From Bacteroidales bacterium (GTDB taxonomy: Bacteria > Bacteroidota > Bacteroidia > Bacteroidales > F082), in the NCBI GenBank assembly GCA_017549805.1, contig JAFYNJ010000024.1, forward strand, positions 1 through 60,905: 60,905 nucleotides of DNA. Reading direction: 5' to 3'. The translations under genes and the position numbers were made by a program. How positions within the stretch are numbered: position 1 is the stretch's first letter; each line of letters begins with the position of its first letter. The notes below the pieces were generated by a model, which was given only the letters and a program-made list of their open reading frames with translations, was not told where the DNA came from and did not search any database. Positions 60,342 through 60,905 of the stretch are shown piece by piece.

Positions 60342-60700
60342 AAACCAGTTACAAGCTAATCCTATGGATCGTAGGATTAGCTTGTCTTGTATTGATCTAT
60401 TTCCTTTTTGATCCCACCCACAGCCATTTGGCCCCGAAGTGTCCCTTTTGGTTGATGACGGGATATTCTTGTCCCGGCTGCGGCTCCCAGCGGGCTATCC
60501 ATGCTTTTTTGAATGGCCATTTTTGGGAAGGTATCCAATACAATTATCTATTGTTGCCTTCACTGGCATATATCATCTTGTTGACCGTCGCTCCCAAGGA
60601 CGGGAAACTGATCCAAAAACTGACAAGCAGCACAGCTTGTTGGATTTTGTTTTCAGTGTTTATGGCTTGGTGGGTGGTAAGAAACCTGATTGGGATTTAA
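60338..60700 (+). CDS. DUF2752 membrane protein
   Basis: A 120-residue membrane protein with three hydrophobic segments (about 7-24, 68-85 and 95-115) and the DUF2752 signature APKCPFWLMTGYSCPGCGSQRAIHAFLNGHFWEG. The CPGCG cysteines suggest metal or disulfide chemistry. Function is unknown. It is translationally coupled to the zinc-ribbon gene and last before the convergent rRNA operon. Confidence 0.9.
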   Translation: MKTSYKLILWIVGLACLVLIYFLFDPTHSHLAPKCPFWLMTGYSCPGCGSQRAIHAFLNGHFWEGIQYNYLLLPSLAYIILLTVAPKDGKLIQKLTSSTACWILFSVFMAWWVVRNLIGI

Positions 60701-60702
60701 AA

Positions 60703-60730
60703 GGTGAGAGGTGAAAGGTGAAAGGTAGCA
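60703..60730 (+). repeat. Heptanucleotide tandem array (GGTGAAA type)
   Basis: Four 7-base units: GGTGAGA, GGTGAAA, GGTGAAA, GGTAGCA, beginning 3 bases after the DUF2752 stop codon. Confidence 0.85.
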
Positions 60731-60731
60731 C

Positions 60732-60759
60732 CTCTCAACTCTAAACTCTAAACTCTAAA
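60732..60759 (+). repeat. Heptanucleotide tandem array (CTCTAAA type)
   Basis: Four 7-base units: CTCTCAA then CTCTAAA three times. It is separated by one base from the preceding array and ends 3 bases before the rRNA terminator region. Confidence 0.9.
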
Positions 60760-60761
60760 CT

Positions 60762-60792
60762 AAAAAAGCCCTCTCGCCGTTGGCGGAGGGCT
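60762..60792 (-). terminator. Terminator of the rRNA operon
   Basis: Read on the minus strand: AGCCCTC-CGCC-AAC-GGCG-A-GAGGGCT followed by TTTTTA. The stem of 11 pairs with one bulge is downstream of the 5S gene. Confidence 0.9.
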
Positions 60793-60799
60793 TTCTCGT

Positions 60800-60905
<106 letters not shown>

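Overview
The window is chromosomal DNA from an uncultured-looking member of the Bacteroidota, most likely order Bacteroidales. The evidence is the promoter vocabulary (-7 boxes of the form TAnnTTTG, hardly any Shine-Dalgarno sites), a TonB-dependent receptor paired with a DUF4249 lipoprotein, DUF3276 and DUF5683 proteins, a PorT-like protein, and proteins carrying type IX secretion (T9SS) C-terminal signals. Coding density is high, most genes sit in short co-directional runs, and no insertion sequence, prophage or CRISPR array was seen.

Layout. 1-1068: end of a 2-oxoacid:ferredoxin oxidoreductase operon, closed by back-to-back terminators. 1180-5368 (minus): a lipoprotein, then a TonB receptor/DUF4249 pair. 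5385-11881: a putative SOS mutagenesis module made of a short DnaE-type polymerase, DinB and a self-cleaving XRE-S24 repressor. The dnaE and dinB/repressor upstream regions share a 43-bp element (40/43 identical). A small putative RNase toxin and a FISUMP-like lipoprotein lie inside the module. 11950-26254 (plus): an accessory surface region with two lipoproteins, a GH20 hexosaminidase, two T9SS cargo proteins and a 2085-residue SpvB/RHS polymorphic toxin with no visible immunity gene. 26276-32065 (minus): transglutaminase-like protein, tricorn-type protease, FAH-family hydrolase and DEDDh exonuclease. 32146-43722 (plus): DUF3276, parA-parB-DUF5683-dapB, then lepB-ftsK-lolA-like-flippase-methyltransferase-glycosyltransferase. 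43725-47035 (minus): small conserved protein, lpxD, lpxC (without the FabZ fusion usual in this phylum), lpxA. 47153-60700 (plus): aminotransferase, heptose kinase, menaquinone methyltransferase, PorT-like protein, tRNA-Glu, lipoate ligase, miaB-mtaB, rpsT, radC, wecB, an esterase, rpsF-rpsR-rplI, an rRNA methyltransferase, and a zinc-ribbon/DUF2752 pair. The window ends inside a 5S rRNA gene on the minus strand.

How parts fit together. Envelope construction dominates: lipid A (lpxACD), heptose and ManNAc sugars (hldE-like kinase, wecB), a glycan export and glycosylation set, lipoprotein sorting, signal peptidase and T9SS. The mutagenesis module looks like a self-contained regulon whose repressor would bind a TTGATTA-N5-TAATCAA palindrome at its own promoter and at dnaE.

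Most unusual pattern. At least eight intergenic arrays have a strict 7-bp period but different unit sequences. They overlap stop codons, abut start codons, or sit between divergent promoters. They may belong to one degenerate family of heptanucleotide tandem repeats. A second notable feature is a palindromic repeat inserted in frame inside the DnaE coding sequence, encoding the peptide RHCERSEAI...RNDV.
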